Below, one piece after another: positions 47,504 through 58,498 of a stretch of DNA of 64,000 nt (position 1 is the first letter of the stretch; the number at the start of each line of letters is the position of its first letter). The position numbers and the translations under genes were made by a program. This DNA comes from Cryptomeria japonica. Taxonomy: Eukaryota > Streptophyta > Pinopsida > Cupressales > Cupressaceae. Below the pieces are notes generated by a model. The model worked only from the letters and a program-made list of their open reading frames with translations. It made no database searches and was not told the DNA's origin. The stretch lies in the NCBI RefSeq assembly GCF_030272615.1, contig NC_081415.1:627195740-627259739 (forward strand), read 5' to 3'.

Positions 47504-49172
47504 TATCTTTGCAAGAATTTGATGGTGGTCTAGTTAGATTTGGAGATGACAAAGCATGGATGATCAAAGGAAGAGGAACCATATCATTAGATGGTAAGCA
47601 CAATACTGATAATGTTTATTATTTTGAAAGTTTAAGGCATAATCTTTTGAGTGTAGGATAGTTGGTGGATAAGGGATTTCAATTACAATTCAAGGATGGA
47701 AAATGCAAGATCATTAATAGATCTGGATTAGAGATTGCTACCGTTACTCAGACAAAAGGTAATATATTTCATTTAAATTTCGGTGAGAAGACATGTTTGA
47801 TTGCACAAATTGATGAGAGTTGGCTTTGGCATAAAAGGCTATGTCATGTGAATTTTGATTGCATGGTAAAGATAAGTTCAACTAATGCTATTCTCTCTTA
47901 AGGATCTTTTGTAAAGGGTTTTGGGGCCCCTTCAAAACTTGTTTTTACCTTAATCAAAAACTAAGGCAGTTAGAGATATACCTAAGATTGTGAAGCCCTA
48001 TAATCCAGTATGTAAAGGATGTCAAATGGGAAAATGGGTCAGAACCTCTTTTAAGAGTATACAACAAAAATCTAATGATGTTCTTGATTTTATTCATACT
48101 GCTTTGTGTGGTCTTGCTAGAATCAAAAGTTTTGAAGGTGATAGATATTTTATGCTAATCATTGATGACTATTCTAGAATGATGTGGGTTACTTTTCTAA
48201 GGGAAAAATCTGAGGCTTTTGAAAAGTTTAAAATATTTAAAGCTAAGTTTGAAACTGAGACAAGATTGAAGATTAAGTGCTTAAGATCAGATCATGGTGG
48301 AGAATTCACATCCGATGAGTTTAATAACTTTTGTGAAAAGCATGGCATAAGGAGACAATTTTTTGCTCCCTGGATACCTCGGCAAAATGGAGTTATGGAA
48401 AGAAAGAACATAACTATCTTGGATGCTACTAGAACTATGATGATGGAAGCTAATCTACCTCATATCTACTAGAGAGAAGCAGTGAGCACAGTAGTTTATA
48501 CATTCAACAAAGTTCATATCAAAGGAGAAACTGGAAAGACACCTTATGAGTTATGGTTTGGCAATACACCTACAGTTAAGTACTTCAGAATATTTGGTAG
48601 TAAATGTTATATCAAGAGATGATTTCAATGGCAAGTTTGATCGTAGATGTGATAAAGGAATATTTATTGGTTATTCTAATGAAAGCAAAGCATATTGATG
48701 TTATAAAAAAAAGATTGTAGTGAATTGTGGAGATCACTAATGTCAAGGTGAATGAGCTGAATAGAAGTCAAATCATAATTTATGACAAGAACCGGCAGTG
48801 GAAATGATCATAAATGAACCGGTAACACCTTTATCAAAATAGAATACTGAACCAGTTACTTCAGTATCAGAAAATGTAACAGTAACTAAAGATCAGGGAA
48901 GAGGAACAAAGAGTCAGAATACTCCTAGGTATGTAAAGTTGAATCATTCAGAAGATCTGATCATTGGGGATAAAAACAAAGGAGTGATGACAAGAAGAAT
49001 ATTGGCAGCTAATGAGGTATTTTTAATCTCTCAAGTTGAACCAGTATCAATAACTAAAGCAGGTAAAGATGAATGTTGGATGAAAGCTATGGAAGAAGAA
49101 TTAGATCAGATAGAAAAGAATAACACATGGATTTTAGTTCCCCGACCTAAAAATAAGAATGTTATTGGAACT
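47504..49172 (+). pseudogene. Element F protease end, integrase and RT start (polyprotein piece 2)
   Basis: Resumes after G with GGLVRFGDDKA. Integrase: the HHCC part is split by a 74-bp insertion at 47,885-47,958. The first catalytic aspartate is alanine (HTALCG, codon 48,101-48,103); the second is kept in LRSDHGGEF. Stops at 47,659 and 48,470, frameshifts near 48,620 and a decayed linker (48,690-48,930) follow. The RT start IEKNNTWILVPRPK is open up to VIGT, where the gypsy-type solo LTR begins after TSD GAACT. Confidence 0.92.
47885..47958. mobile_element. 74-bp fold-back insertion with 5-bp TSD
   Basis: Inserted in F's integrase between two AACTA copies (47,880-47,884 and 47,959-47,963). 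Has TTAAGG and CCTTAA near its two ends and a GTTTTG/CAAAAC stem around GGGCCCC. Absent from the matching codons of A, B, D and G. Family unknown; could be a tiny MITE or filler DNA. Confidence 0.6.
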
Positions 49173-50723
49173 TGTAGACACCTAAAAATGGTCAACGCTT
49201 GCGAGGTCATACTTTAACATTTGCGCATTGCCTCATTTTAGGTTTTTGCGTCGCATTAACATTTCTCCTATGATTCGCACTTGGTCTTTATCATTTGCGA
49301 ACATCAAGTCATTCTTCTACATTCTTCAATCATCTCGTCCTCAAATTTGGTCTTGTCGACAACATTATCCAATCATGATTTTGATCTAACTTATCTTGTT
49401 GCATCAATGTGCATGCTAATTTGTTATCATTTTGGACATCGTCAATCCTAATTAGGGTTTTGTCCTCTTTTCAATCTTATCATCAATCTTATCATTTTGG
49501 ACATCGTCAATCCTAATTAGGGTTTTGTCCTCTTATTGATTTGTCATCAATCTTTATCATTATCAATCTTGTCATTTGCGATCGATTTGTCATTGATCGT
49601 GGTCATTTTCAATATTATCCTTTTGCAATCTATTTTGTCATCGATTCTTGTCCTCTTGTCAATCTTGTCATTTGGCGATCGATTTGTCATCGATTGTTGT
49701 CTATCTCAATTATGTCAATTTGGATCAATTTGTCATTGTTCCTCGTCAATTGGCGCATTTTCTTAATCAAATCATTTTGTCGCACTGGTCATTTATCAAT
49801 TCAAAATCATGACATTAATTATCTTCAATCAAGACCTAATTGTCATTTTCGCATTTCTAATTCATCTTCTAGGGTTTTATGATTTATTCATTTAACCTAA
49901 TTTGTCATTTCTTCCTCTAGGATTACTAAATTATTTATTAATCCTAGGTCTTCTCATTACAATTAAATCTTCATTTAATTGGCTAATTATTCTTCCTCTT
50001 GTAAATTGATTAATAAATGAAAAATTGTTAATTAATTTACCTAATTTCTTCTAGTTCCTAATTTCCTATTTTTCCATAAATTTCTAATTCCTAATTGTCA
50101 TCAATTTCAATTTTCTAATTTTCTTAATTTCTAATTTCTTTTCCCTCCTATTTCATCTCCTAATTCCATGGGAATGACATTTCAATTTGTCATAAATTGT
50201 CATAATTGACAATCAATCAATTTTGACATAGAATGTGTCATAATTTGTCATCAATTATCAATCAATCAAATTGTGCATGGAAAGTGCATAATTTGTCATA
50301 ATTTGTCATATTGATTGGCAATTTCCATTTGAATTGCATCATGCTAATCTTGTCATTTATCCAATTCTTCTATAAATTGGATGATTTTCAATCAAAGCTA
50401 ATCTGGAATCCGAATCCTTAATCAAACTATCAAACTTACGCTTCTAGTACTCTTGAGCTTTTCATCAATCTTGCTTTCAATTGTATGTGCACTTGTAGGT
50501 GAGATCCACAAATCCATTGAAGAGGAAAGAAGAACAATGGAGCCGCATGGAAGGAGCATTCAATTCTGCATTTGGTTTGCATAATCTTTCATTTTGAATG
50601 CTTTGTTTTCATATCTCTATTGAGTGTGCTTAGGATTAGATCATTGCAATGTGTGATTGAGCTAATAATGAATAATATGTCCTTTTATATATTGCTTTGA
50701 TGATTCCTAATTTCTACGCTACA
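49173..50723 (+). mobile_element. Gypsy-type solo LTR in F
   Basis: 1,551 bp, TGTAGACACC...CGCTACA, flanked by GAACT at 49,168-49,172 and 50,724-50,728. No internal domain. The RT frame of F is continuous when it is removed. Contains many TTTGTCAT-type repeats (49,440-50,340). The terminus resembles the probable gypsy LTR end at 59,949, but the bodies are not clearly alike. Orientation is assigned as plus only because of its TGTAGA start; it is uncertain. Confidence 0.9.
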
Positions 50724-50728
50724 GAACT

Positions 50729-51120
50729 AAATGGGTATTAAGGATTAAATTAAATGAAGTTGGACAAATTGTGAGGAATAAAGCTAGATTGGTTTGTAAA
50801 GGATAATCTCAAAAGGAAGGAATTGATTATGGTGAAACCTTTGCACCTATAGCTAGGATTGAAGCTATAAGATTATTTCTTGCCTATGTTGCACATAAAA
50901 ACTATAAGGTTTATCAAATGGATGTTAAGTGTAGTTTTCTAAATGGGGATCTTGATGAGGAATTTTATATTGAGCAACCTAATGGCTTTTCACTTTTAGT
51001 TGATAAAAGCATGGTTTGCAGGTTAAAGAAAGCCTTATATGGATTGAAACAGGCACCTAGAGCTTGGTATGCAAGGTAGACAAATATCTTTTAAAACTTG
51101 GTTTCACTAAAGGTAATATT
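50729..51120 (+). pseudogene. Element F reverse transcriptase (polyprotein piece 3)
   Basis: RT section from KWVLRIKLNEVG through [14 protein letters not shown] to [19 protein letters not shown] stop at 50,803 and a frameshift near 51,077 are present. Ends at 51,120 where the second solo LTR begins after ATATT. Confidence 0.92.
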
Positions 51121-51924
51121 TGTTAGGACTCCCACAGATACTGAGAGGGGGGGGTAAATCAGTATCTAACCGGTTATAAGATTTTCTTAACTTAAAACAT
51201 GTAGAGCATATTAATACTGTGTACCAGTAAACAAAAAGTAATGCAATAAACAGAGACAAAAGCAACCACATGAAAAACACACCATAACATAATATTTTAA
51301 TGAGGAAACCCGGTGTGGGAAAAACCTCGATGGGATTTGTGACCCACAATATTCGCTTACTAGCCAATAAGAGAATATTACTACTACAAGAGGGGCCTGC
51401 ACATTTAGGAAGGCCAAGTGCCTAGAGCTCACTGCTCAAATACAAAATGGGAAGTCTCATTGACTTACAAAATGGATTATATAAATCCAGTATCTTGTAC
51501 TACTTCAAAATAGCATCTATAATGCCAGATCTAGTATCGGTTTCTGCTTTGCTTTTTACATAAACCCTTAACCTATATCTCGCATAATAGGTCTATCTTA
51601 TTTCACCTAATTACATTCTTCTATCTCTCATAAAATGTTCTACAATGATCTCTCTTATATAAGAGTCATTTTACAACTTGCCAAGTCAGCTTACAATGAT
51701 TTTACAATAATAAACAAAATATATTAACAGCAAAATTCTTGTCGGCTTCTGTGCCGGTATGCTTCCTTTCACTACCGGTGTCGATGGTCTGTGTGCCGGT
51801 GTAGAATCTAACTTTGTTGGTGTCGGTGGATTGCGTTGTCAGTGTCATAGGATTGTAAGGTTGCCATCAATGACAAAACCTTCAATCACCTACAATGTGT
51901 CATTGGAGTGTGCATATGCCAACA
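51121..51924 (-). mobile_element. Copia-type solo LTR in F
   Basis: 804 bp, TGTTAGGA start and GCCAACA end, flanked by ATATT at 51,116-51,120 and 51,925-51,929. Inferred to be in minus orientation from the G-tract near 51,147 and the CATCAATGACAAAACC motif near its right end. Distinct family from A/G and B/H. Confidence 0.9.
51655..51690 (-). promoter_or_regulatory. LTR promoter of the 51-kb solo LTR
   Basis: TTATATAA at 51,655-51,662; GCTGAC (minus) at 51,685-51,690. Confidence 0.45.
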
Positions 51925-51929
51925 ATATT

Positions 51930-52930
51930 GATAGTAATCTATATTATAAAGTCATTGATGATGATATACTGATTATTGAGGTCTTTGTTGATGATATCAT
52001 TTTTGGAGGTGAAGGTAAGTTGTGCATGGAATTTTCTAACAATATGGAGCATAAATTTGAGATGTCTATGATTGGGGAAATGAAATTTTTCTTAGGTTTG
52101 TAAATTACTCAGACTGATAAAGGTATTTTCATCTATCAAACTAAGTATGCTAGAGAGTTGTTGAAGAAATTTGGTATGGAAAATTCTAAACCGGTTTGTA
52201 CTCCTCTGGTTACAAGTGAGAAATTGACAAAGAAAGATGAATCATCATCGGTAAATCCTACAAGATACAAGTCCATGATTGGAGGTCTGCTATATTTGAC
52301 TTAGGCTAGACCATATATAATGAATGTTGTTTGCATTACATCAAGATATAAAAGTGATCCTAGAGAAAATCATGAGAGTGTGGTGAAAAGAATTTTTAGG
52401 TACTTACAAGGAACCTCTGAATATGGTTTGTGGTATCCTAAAGATGATGACTTTACTTTATGTGCATATACAGGTGCAGATTGGGAAGGTGATGTTGATG
52501 ACTGAAAAAGCACTTCTGGTGGAGCTTTCTTTCTTGGAAAAAAACTTATTTCATGGATCAACAAGAAACAGTCATGTACTTCCTTATCTACTACTGAAGC
52601 TAAGTATGTTGTTGTTGCTACTAATTGTACACAAGTTCTATGGATGAATCAAATGGTAAAGGACATAAAAGTGCATTGCAATGAATCGGTAGTTATTTAC
52701 TGTGATAACTCTGCTGCTATAGATATATCAAAGAATCTCGTATTCCACTCTAAGACAAAGCACATATCTATCAAGTATAACTTTTTCAAGGAAAAGGTGG
52801 AAGAAAATGAAGTTAGATTGGTTTATGTGAACACTAAAGAGTAGATTGCAGACATCTTCACTAAACCTTTGCCTAAAGAATCATTTGAGTTTACCTTAGA
52901 GATAGATTAGGGGTTTTGTCCCTCCGGTAG
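51930..52930 (+). pseudogene. Element F RT end and RNase H (polyprotein piece 4)
   Basis: Contains the RT catalytic block VDDIIFGG (about 51,988), KFFLGL, and the RNase H region with LYLT, YTGADWEGDVDD and YCDNSAAIDISKN. Stops at 52,100, 52,303, 52,502 and 52,841 and a small frameshift near 52,897. The original stop is probably TAG at 52,928. Confidence 0.9.
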
Positions 52931-53305
52931 AAAAATGATTGATGCTATTTGGCATCAATCTAGTATGCATTATTAGAGATAGTATTCATTCCGGATTGAT
53001 GTGGTGATGCTACTACTCAGGGGGAGTAGTTAGTCTTGTGATTCAGTGGTTTATGATTTTGCTTTGATATTTATGTCAGATCTTTGGCATTGATATCAAA
53101 GGGGGAGAGATATTCATGTGAAAAACTTAAGGAGTTATATACATTAGGGGGAGAAATTTGTAAAACTTAACTATGAAATCATCTAGAGGGAGAGTATGGA
53201 TCAAAACTTCATTGCTATATTCTTGTTTGGGAGATTTGTTTGGCATTTCTTGGCACTTGGATGTTTTTCACATCTAGTGTTACCATGAATGCCAAAGGGT
53301 GAGAT
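52931..53305 (+). other. Element F 3' noncoding region with repeated polypurine motifs
   Basis: AGGGGGAG-type runs at about 53,018, 53,098, 53,146 and 53,186; the tract at the LTR (53,294-53,305) has one T. Confidence 0.8.
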
Positions 53306-54519
53306 TGTTGGCAATTTGGAGGAATTGATAATGTGTTGCATTGATGTTTTGTCATTGATGTCAACACTAGCTGCTTTGGTTGTTTACCGATATCTGGTTG
53401 GTCACAATACGATGATTGGTTTCTGGTTGATAAGATTGTGTTGATTTGGTATGCTTTGGCTTATGGAATTGGATTAGATCTGCTATTCATGCTACTCAGA
53501 TATATGTTCAGTCAGTTGGTATTGATTTGGTGATCAGATGCTATCTTATATGTTGGTAAGCCTAGTTTATTGATCTGGTGAGGGTTTCACCAGCAGAGCT
53601 TTGTTGAAGATCTTTTGATATTATGCATAAGTGGTGTTGGTGCAGCTTCTAGTAGGGATTCATGATGTTGATGGTGATCATGTTTGAGCCTTGATTGATT
53701 GGAATCATTTATTTAGCATGTGTGGACCTAAATTGGGTCCAGTGCTACCTAGGTTATGGACCAGCTTAATGTAATGTGTTGTTGGGACTTCTCAATATGT
53801 TTATGGGATGACTTATGGGCTGGATGATATTTGTTTGGCCTCAGGCTGACATGTTTTATAATTATGTGATAGGTTTTATTGTCTGGGCAGCCGACCTAAT
53901 TATTTAAGGTGTAGGGTTTGTATATATGTGTGTATGATCTCATTGTATATCATGGTATACAAGTGAATAATGTAATAATCATTCATGCAGAGGATTTGGT
54001 CAATCATGGGTGATCGAGTTGGGTTTATGCAAGATATTTAAGACCTCTGGTATTGATCTTAACCAGAACTATACTCAGCCATAGGAGATGCTATTATTGC
54101 AGTTCATTCTTCCTTCTAGATCATAGTCTGGATTTCTTATGTAGTCAGTGAGACTCCTTTTGTAATGAGCAGTGTGATCTAGGTTGTTGGCCTTCCTGCA
54201 AGTGTAGGCCCCTCAATTTGTAATCACATACTTACTGTATAAGTATTATTTGACTGTGGGTAGGCTTCCCACCATGGTTTTTCCCTTTACCAGGTTTTCC
54301 ATGTACAAATCTTGGTGTAATGTGGATGGTAACTATTCTCTAATTGTTGCTTGTGCTTAATTGGTATATCTACTATTTCAATAATTGGTTTATGTATTAT
54401 GGTATTGATCTTATGTGTTCCGGTAATAAAGTTATAAATGCTTAAGGTTTCGGTAATATGGTGACAACTATTTCACCCCCCCCCTCTCAGTTGTCCTCGG
54501 GTTATTTGAATTGTCTAAA
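53306..54519 (+). repeat. Element F 3' LTR
   Basis: About 1,214 bp, TGTTGGCAATTT start; the terminal CTAACA has decayed to CTAAAT. Full-length form, including the promoter missing in the 5' copy. Confidence 0.9.
53890..53927 (+). promoter_or_regulatory. LTR promoter of F (3' copy): GCCGAC plus TATA
   Basis: GCCGAC at 53,890-53,895 and TATATAT at 53,921-53,927. Confidence 0.55.
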
Positions 54520-55518
54520 TAAAGTTATCATTCTAGTCTAAATTATTGTTGTTTGAGTGTTCTTGATTATCAGCATGTTGATTGATGGAGATTTGATTAA
54601 GTGGTATTGGTATAGCTATTGTTGATGGTTCTAACATGCTTATTGGTATTTCCTAATCATGTCCTATTTGTTTTGCTAGTCTGCATTGATCATTGTGCAC
54701 GTTATTGAAGATCTTATGGGTCCGGTGATGTTCTTCAGGTTATGTGATATTTTTTATGGTGTAGCGTGTTTCAAATAATCTTGGCAAGATTTCTGGTGGC
54801 ATTGTGTGTTCGAGGATTTGATTTGTGTCCATTCTATGTTGACAATGACATTGTATTGGTCTAGTGGTTGATTTATATATCATGTGATGTAATTTTGCAA
54901 TTAGCTTTTTAGGGTTGAGTCGACCTTGTAGTCAAGGTTGATGATTTTTATAAATGGGTGTCATATTCATGTAATTTGTAGATCGGTGGTTGTTAGAGGT
55001 TGTGTTTGCATTATCAAAGAGTGATGAATGTGCAAATAAGTGAATTCATCTTTTGGTGTGAAGTGTTGAGCAGAGAGTGTTGCAGGGAAGACAAATGTGC
55101 TTAACCGAAATTGCCATCAGGCATTTCAGTTCATGTAAAACGGATTGTTGTCTGAATGTTATTGGAAGGTAATGAACCTTCCCTGAGGGTTGTAGCCTTT
55201 TGGGTTATCATATTTTGAGCAATGAGATCTAGGTAGTGTGTCAAAATGCATGTGCATTCCCCATTATAATATTTACACATACTACTACAAAGTATCATCT
55301 TATTGTAGGTAGGTTCCCACCATGGTTTTTCCCTTAACTAGGTTTTCTACGTCAAAATATTGGTGTTATATGTGTTGTTGTTATTGTGATTATCTTTAGT
55401 CTTGTTGCAATTGATCAGATCTCAGATTGTTCTTAATTTGTTTAATCTAATGAAAATTGATTCACGCCCCCCCCCCCCCCCCCGCCCTCTCAGTTTTACT
55501 TCATTGTTGTTGCCAGCA
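54520..55518 (+). repeat. Element C 3' LTR, second part
   Basis: Continuation after F, matching 24,345-25,338. Holds a long C tract at about 55,466-55,485 and ends GCCAGCA at 55,518, followed by TSD TTATG. Confidence 0.92.
54919..54955 (+). promoter_or_regulatory. LTR promoter of C (3' copy): GTCGAC plus TATA
   Basis: GTCGAC at 54,919-54,924 and TATAAAT at 54,949-54,955. Confidence 0.5.
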
Positions 55519-55523
55519 TTATG
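55519..55523. repeat. TSD TTATG, right copy (element C)
   Basis: Pairs with 23,999-24,003 across the 31.5-kb nest. Confidence 0.93.
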
Positions 55524-55899
55524 GAGAGGTGTGGTCGACCTAGGTAGTTGAGATATGGTGGATTAGACATTCTTTGAGGTACAAAAATTTTAGGTAAAGA
55601 AGTTGTGGGTGAAGAATAGCATCAACGACGGGTTGATCTATGAAGTCACCTTCTAGCAGTTTGTCAAGGATATATCGATCAAATCCTAGGGTCAAGAGTG
55701 CCCCTTGAGTAATGAGATGAGCTATAAGCTCATTAGGATTATGTTTAAAAAATATTTCTATCATGTCTTGATTATAAGGGTCATCAATAAAGTATTGGAC
55801 ACGTCGAGAAAGCTTAGGTTGATCAACAAGTTCCTCTTGTTGTGGATCTTTATCGAAGTGGTGAGTAGTCTCACGCATATCATTGCCTTCGGTGACCAT
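55524..55899 (-). pseudogene. Gypsy gag, N-terminal part
   Basis: Starts with ATG at 55,899 (MVTEGNDMRE). Open for 119 codons with LIAHLITQGALLTLGFDRY, LLEGDFIDQPVVDAILHPQ and LKECLIHHIS, which I read as the N-terminal region of Tat-lineage gag. A stop at 55,540 is followed by the C insertion; the rest of gag is at 24,003-22,490. The start is supported by the conserved region beginning soon after it and by the absence of coding signal upstream. Confidence 0.8.
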
Positions 55900-58498
55900 T
55901 TTTTGTTTATTGTGAGTGAGTCAAGACCATACACAAGTAACCTTAAAGATGGAAAAGTCGAGACCTTGGATAGATCAAATAAAAAAATCATGAGAAGATT
56001 TAGCACATTTTGACTTGATTTGATTTGGATTGGATTAAAATGGATTTAGATGGTCCTTAGATTAGGACAAGATTGATTAGAATGACACATTAGCCATTGG
56101 ATTAGGACTTAGATGAGGGCTTGATGATGTAGACCACAAGCAAGGTGACAACCAAGCTAAGTGAAATTCAAACCATGGATTAGGCACAATTGATTAAACC
56201 TTCTACTTAGGATAGACTTACGTTCCTAAGCAAAATAGGGTAAAAGGATTAGGGTTTTGATTAAACCAAATGATTAAACAAAGGTACTTGAGGTAGATTA
56301 TTTCTCAAGCACAAAATATAATTGATAATTGATCAAAAGATAAAGGTCTAAATATAACTTTCACAAAGTGTGAATCTTAGTGTGAGGTTAATTGATTGAT
56401 TGGGTGACTTGATTCGATTGGTTGATTAAGGTTGATTATTGATTGATTGATTGGATTAAGATAAGTCCTTTATAAAATATGACAATTATTGTGGGAGAAA
56501 AAAGGGGTTGATTGAAGAAAAGAAATGTGGTAAAAGGGAAGGTTAACTTACATGGACTAGTGACTTAATACATGATTTGAGAATGGGGCAAGTTGGACAA
56601 AGGGATACAATCACTCCTATTGATACTTTGCAATAAACTTGATCTTTGATGGAAAGCACAGATTCTCAAAGAGTCCTCATCAAACTCATTTTTGTGACCA
56701 TGAATATAATCATGGAAACGATGCAAAAAGGTCCTATGTTTCAACAAGAGTTTTTAATTGATGTACAAAAAATTTCTATCCTAGAGGAGTTGCTTATAAT
56801 TGGGTTTCTTCTTCTTAACTTGGCGATGTATTGACTTCTTTGGATGTTTAAGGGACTCAGTTTTATGGTGAATGAATGAAACTGACTAGAAATTTAACCA
56901 AGGCAAAGATGTTGAAGTAGGACAGAGATGTTGAAATAATGAGGCGGAGAAGTTGAAACTCAGAGTTTGATAGGGCGGAGACATTGAAAGACAGTTGACA
57001 GTTTAAAATGAAAATTTTGATGGGAATCCAGACAAACTTTGTCAAATTTTGAAAGTGTGCAACCTTGTTTACTCTTGGCAAGAAAATGTCAGACAATAAA
57101 GGCACATTGGCTAAGGTTTTAATGCTTTATGATAAGTGCAAAAGTGATTGGGGGCCTAGATTAGCCCAATTGTCAAAAATGCAAAATGAAGACACATCAA
57201 GCATACATCCTAGGTTCAAAATATAGAAACCATTAGATGGGCCTCTCACACAAAGTGATACCTCAAACAAGCAGACAAATAGAGATTTTGGTAGCACTCG
57301 CTCCCCCTTACAATGCACTCACTTCTTAGGCATACCAGATTCTCTTACCCCAAAGATCCAGAGATCATATGAGGGATTCATATCTCATCTTGAGTGGGTA
57401 CATGAGAGGTAATTCAAGGTATGATCTATATCCCCTACACCACTAATGGAAGATTTTGGTTTCACTAAAACAAGGTTCTTAGTATGGGACTCTCTCTTGA
57501 GCATCCATGTATTCTCTCTCCCTCGAGAGGCCTCCATCCTATAGAATATAGGTATTGGGGAGGTCATCATAGGTAGGCAATTAGCACCCGTCATGAAGAC
57601 TTTAGTCCCACGTGTTTTATATAGTGGCTGAAAGGTGACTCAGCTAAGAGACCATTACCGCTTCAGTTGTTCTCCCCTCAGTGGCCTTATGGACTTCTCA
57701 AGGGAATGGGCCCTCTACTATGAAAAATAAAATTGACCATTGTTAACACTTTTCTCGTGCACCCAAGATTATAAAAATCAAGAGAGGGGGAGGGGATAGT
57801 GTGTGTTAGCAATTTGGGTCCCCTCTACACAAGTGAAAATGCACAAGACACGGAAGACACTAGTTCATTTTAATCCCACATGATAAGGTTTTATAATCTA
57901 AAATGCAATGAAAGAAAACTACTACTAGTGAGAAAATGATGTCTTCAACTAACGTGCTACAAGAAACAAGTTAGTAGTCTATCAAAAATTATCTTGGACT
58001 TACGAAAGAGACCTTCAAAAACTGAAAAATTTGATCAATAACCCAGAATCCTAACTACTCTAGCACAGACGCCGAAGTACAAGCGCAGATGTCAAACATC
58101 TACATAGGCATTGAAGCAAGGTCTGGTCCTAAACAAAAGATAGAAAGTGATAAAATAAATTTTGAATTCAAAATTTGAAAATGAGAGTGATTCTTATACC
58201 TGCACAGATGTGAAAATGCAAACACCGAACCAGAGCATAGACAATAAATGTCTGCGCAGACATCGAAATGCCAGTGTCCCAAAAAACACTGCCTAACTTG
58301 CTTAAAAGATCTAACTTGCAGCTAAAAATCCAAACATAAAGGAAACACAATTCTATAACCTAAATATTTTTTGTGAATTTTAAACCAATTAATCAATGTT
58401 TTTTGTGATTTTTTAAATGTTTTAAAATAAAAGAAAGGGAAAACTTATTAATTCAATGGAAAAGGTAGGGATGTTGTTTTACGACGTGGACTCCAATC
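55900..58498 (-). other. Gypsy 5' leader, no gene seen
   Basis: About 2.6 kb between gag and the probable LTR. Long leaders are usual in Tat elements. Includes GATTGATTGA-rich stretches (56,390-56,460) and units like GAGATGTTGAAA (56,880-57,000). Short open frames here (for example 56,565-56,747 and 57,385-57,594) have no recognisable domain. Confidence 0.5.

Larger units (their letters stand above)
37325..54519 (+). mobile_element. Ty1/copia element F, host of four further insertions
   Basis: LTRs at 37,325-38,041 and 53,306-54,519 flank one copia polyprotein split into four pieces. Insertions: G (39,330-47,498), a 74-bp fold-back (47,885-47,958), a gypsy-type solo LTR (49,173-50,723) and a copia solo LTR (51,121-51,924), each with a 5-bp TSD. 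F sits in the 3' LTR of C; its own TSD is not clear because both junctions have decayed. Confidence 0.93.
24004..55518 (+). mobile_element. Ty1/copia element C with D and F nested inside
   Basis: Outer copia element in the gypsy gag. Parts: 5' LTR 24,004-25,338, gag-pol 25,395-29,297, first part of 3' noncoding to 29,374, element D (29,375-36,693), rest of 3' noncoding with polypurine tract (36,699-36,976), 3' LTR 36,977-37,324 and 54,520-55,518 split by element F. The outer TSD is TTATG. The two C LTRs share features absent from D's LTRs, confirming the pairing. Confidence 0.92.

Noticed and set aside
47885-47958. An intron in the F integrase
   Set aside because: No GT...AG borders at the duplication points and no matching intron in sister elements; flanking AACTA duplication indicates an insertion.
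49536-49882. Ile/Ser-rich frames in the solo LTR
   Set aside because: Products of TTTGTCAT-type low-complexity repeats; no domain.
57800-57830. Gypsy LTR inner end at TGTTAGCAATTTGGG
   Set aside because: Termini would not match the TGTAGA outer end and no primer-binding site follows; 58,499 fits slightly better, though still uncertain.
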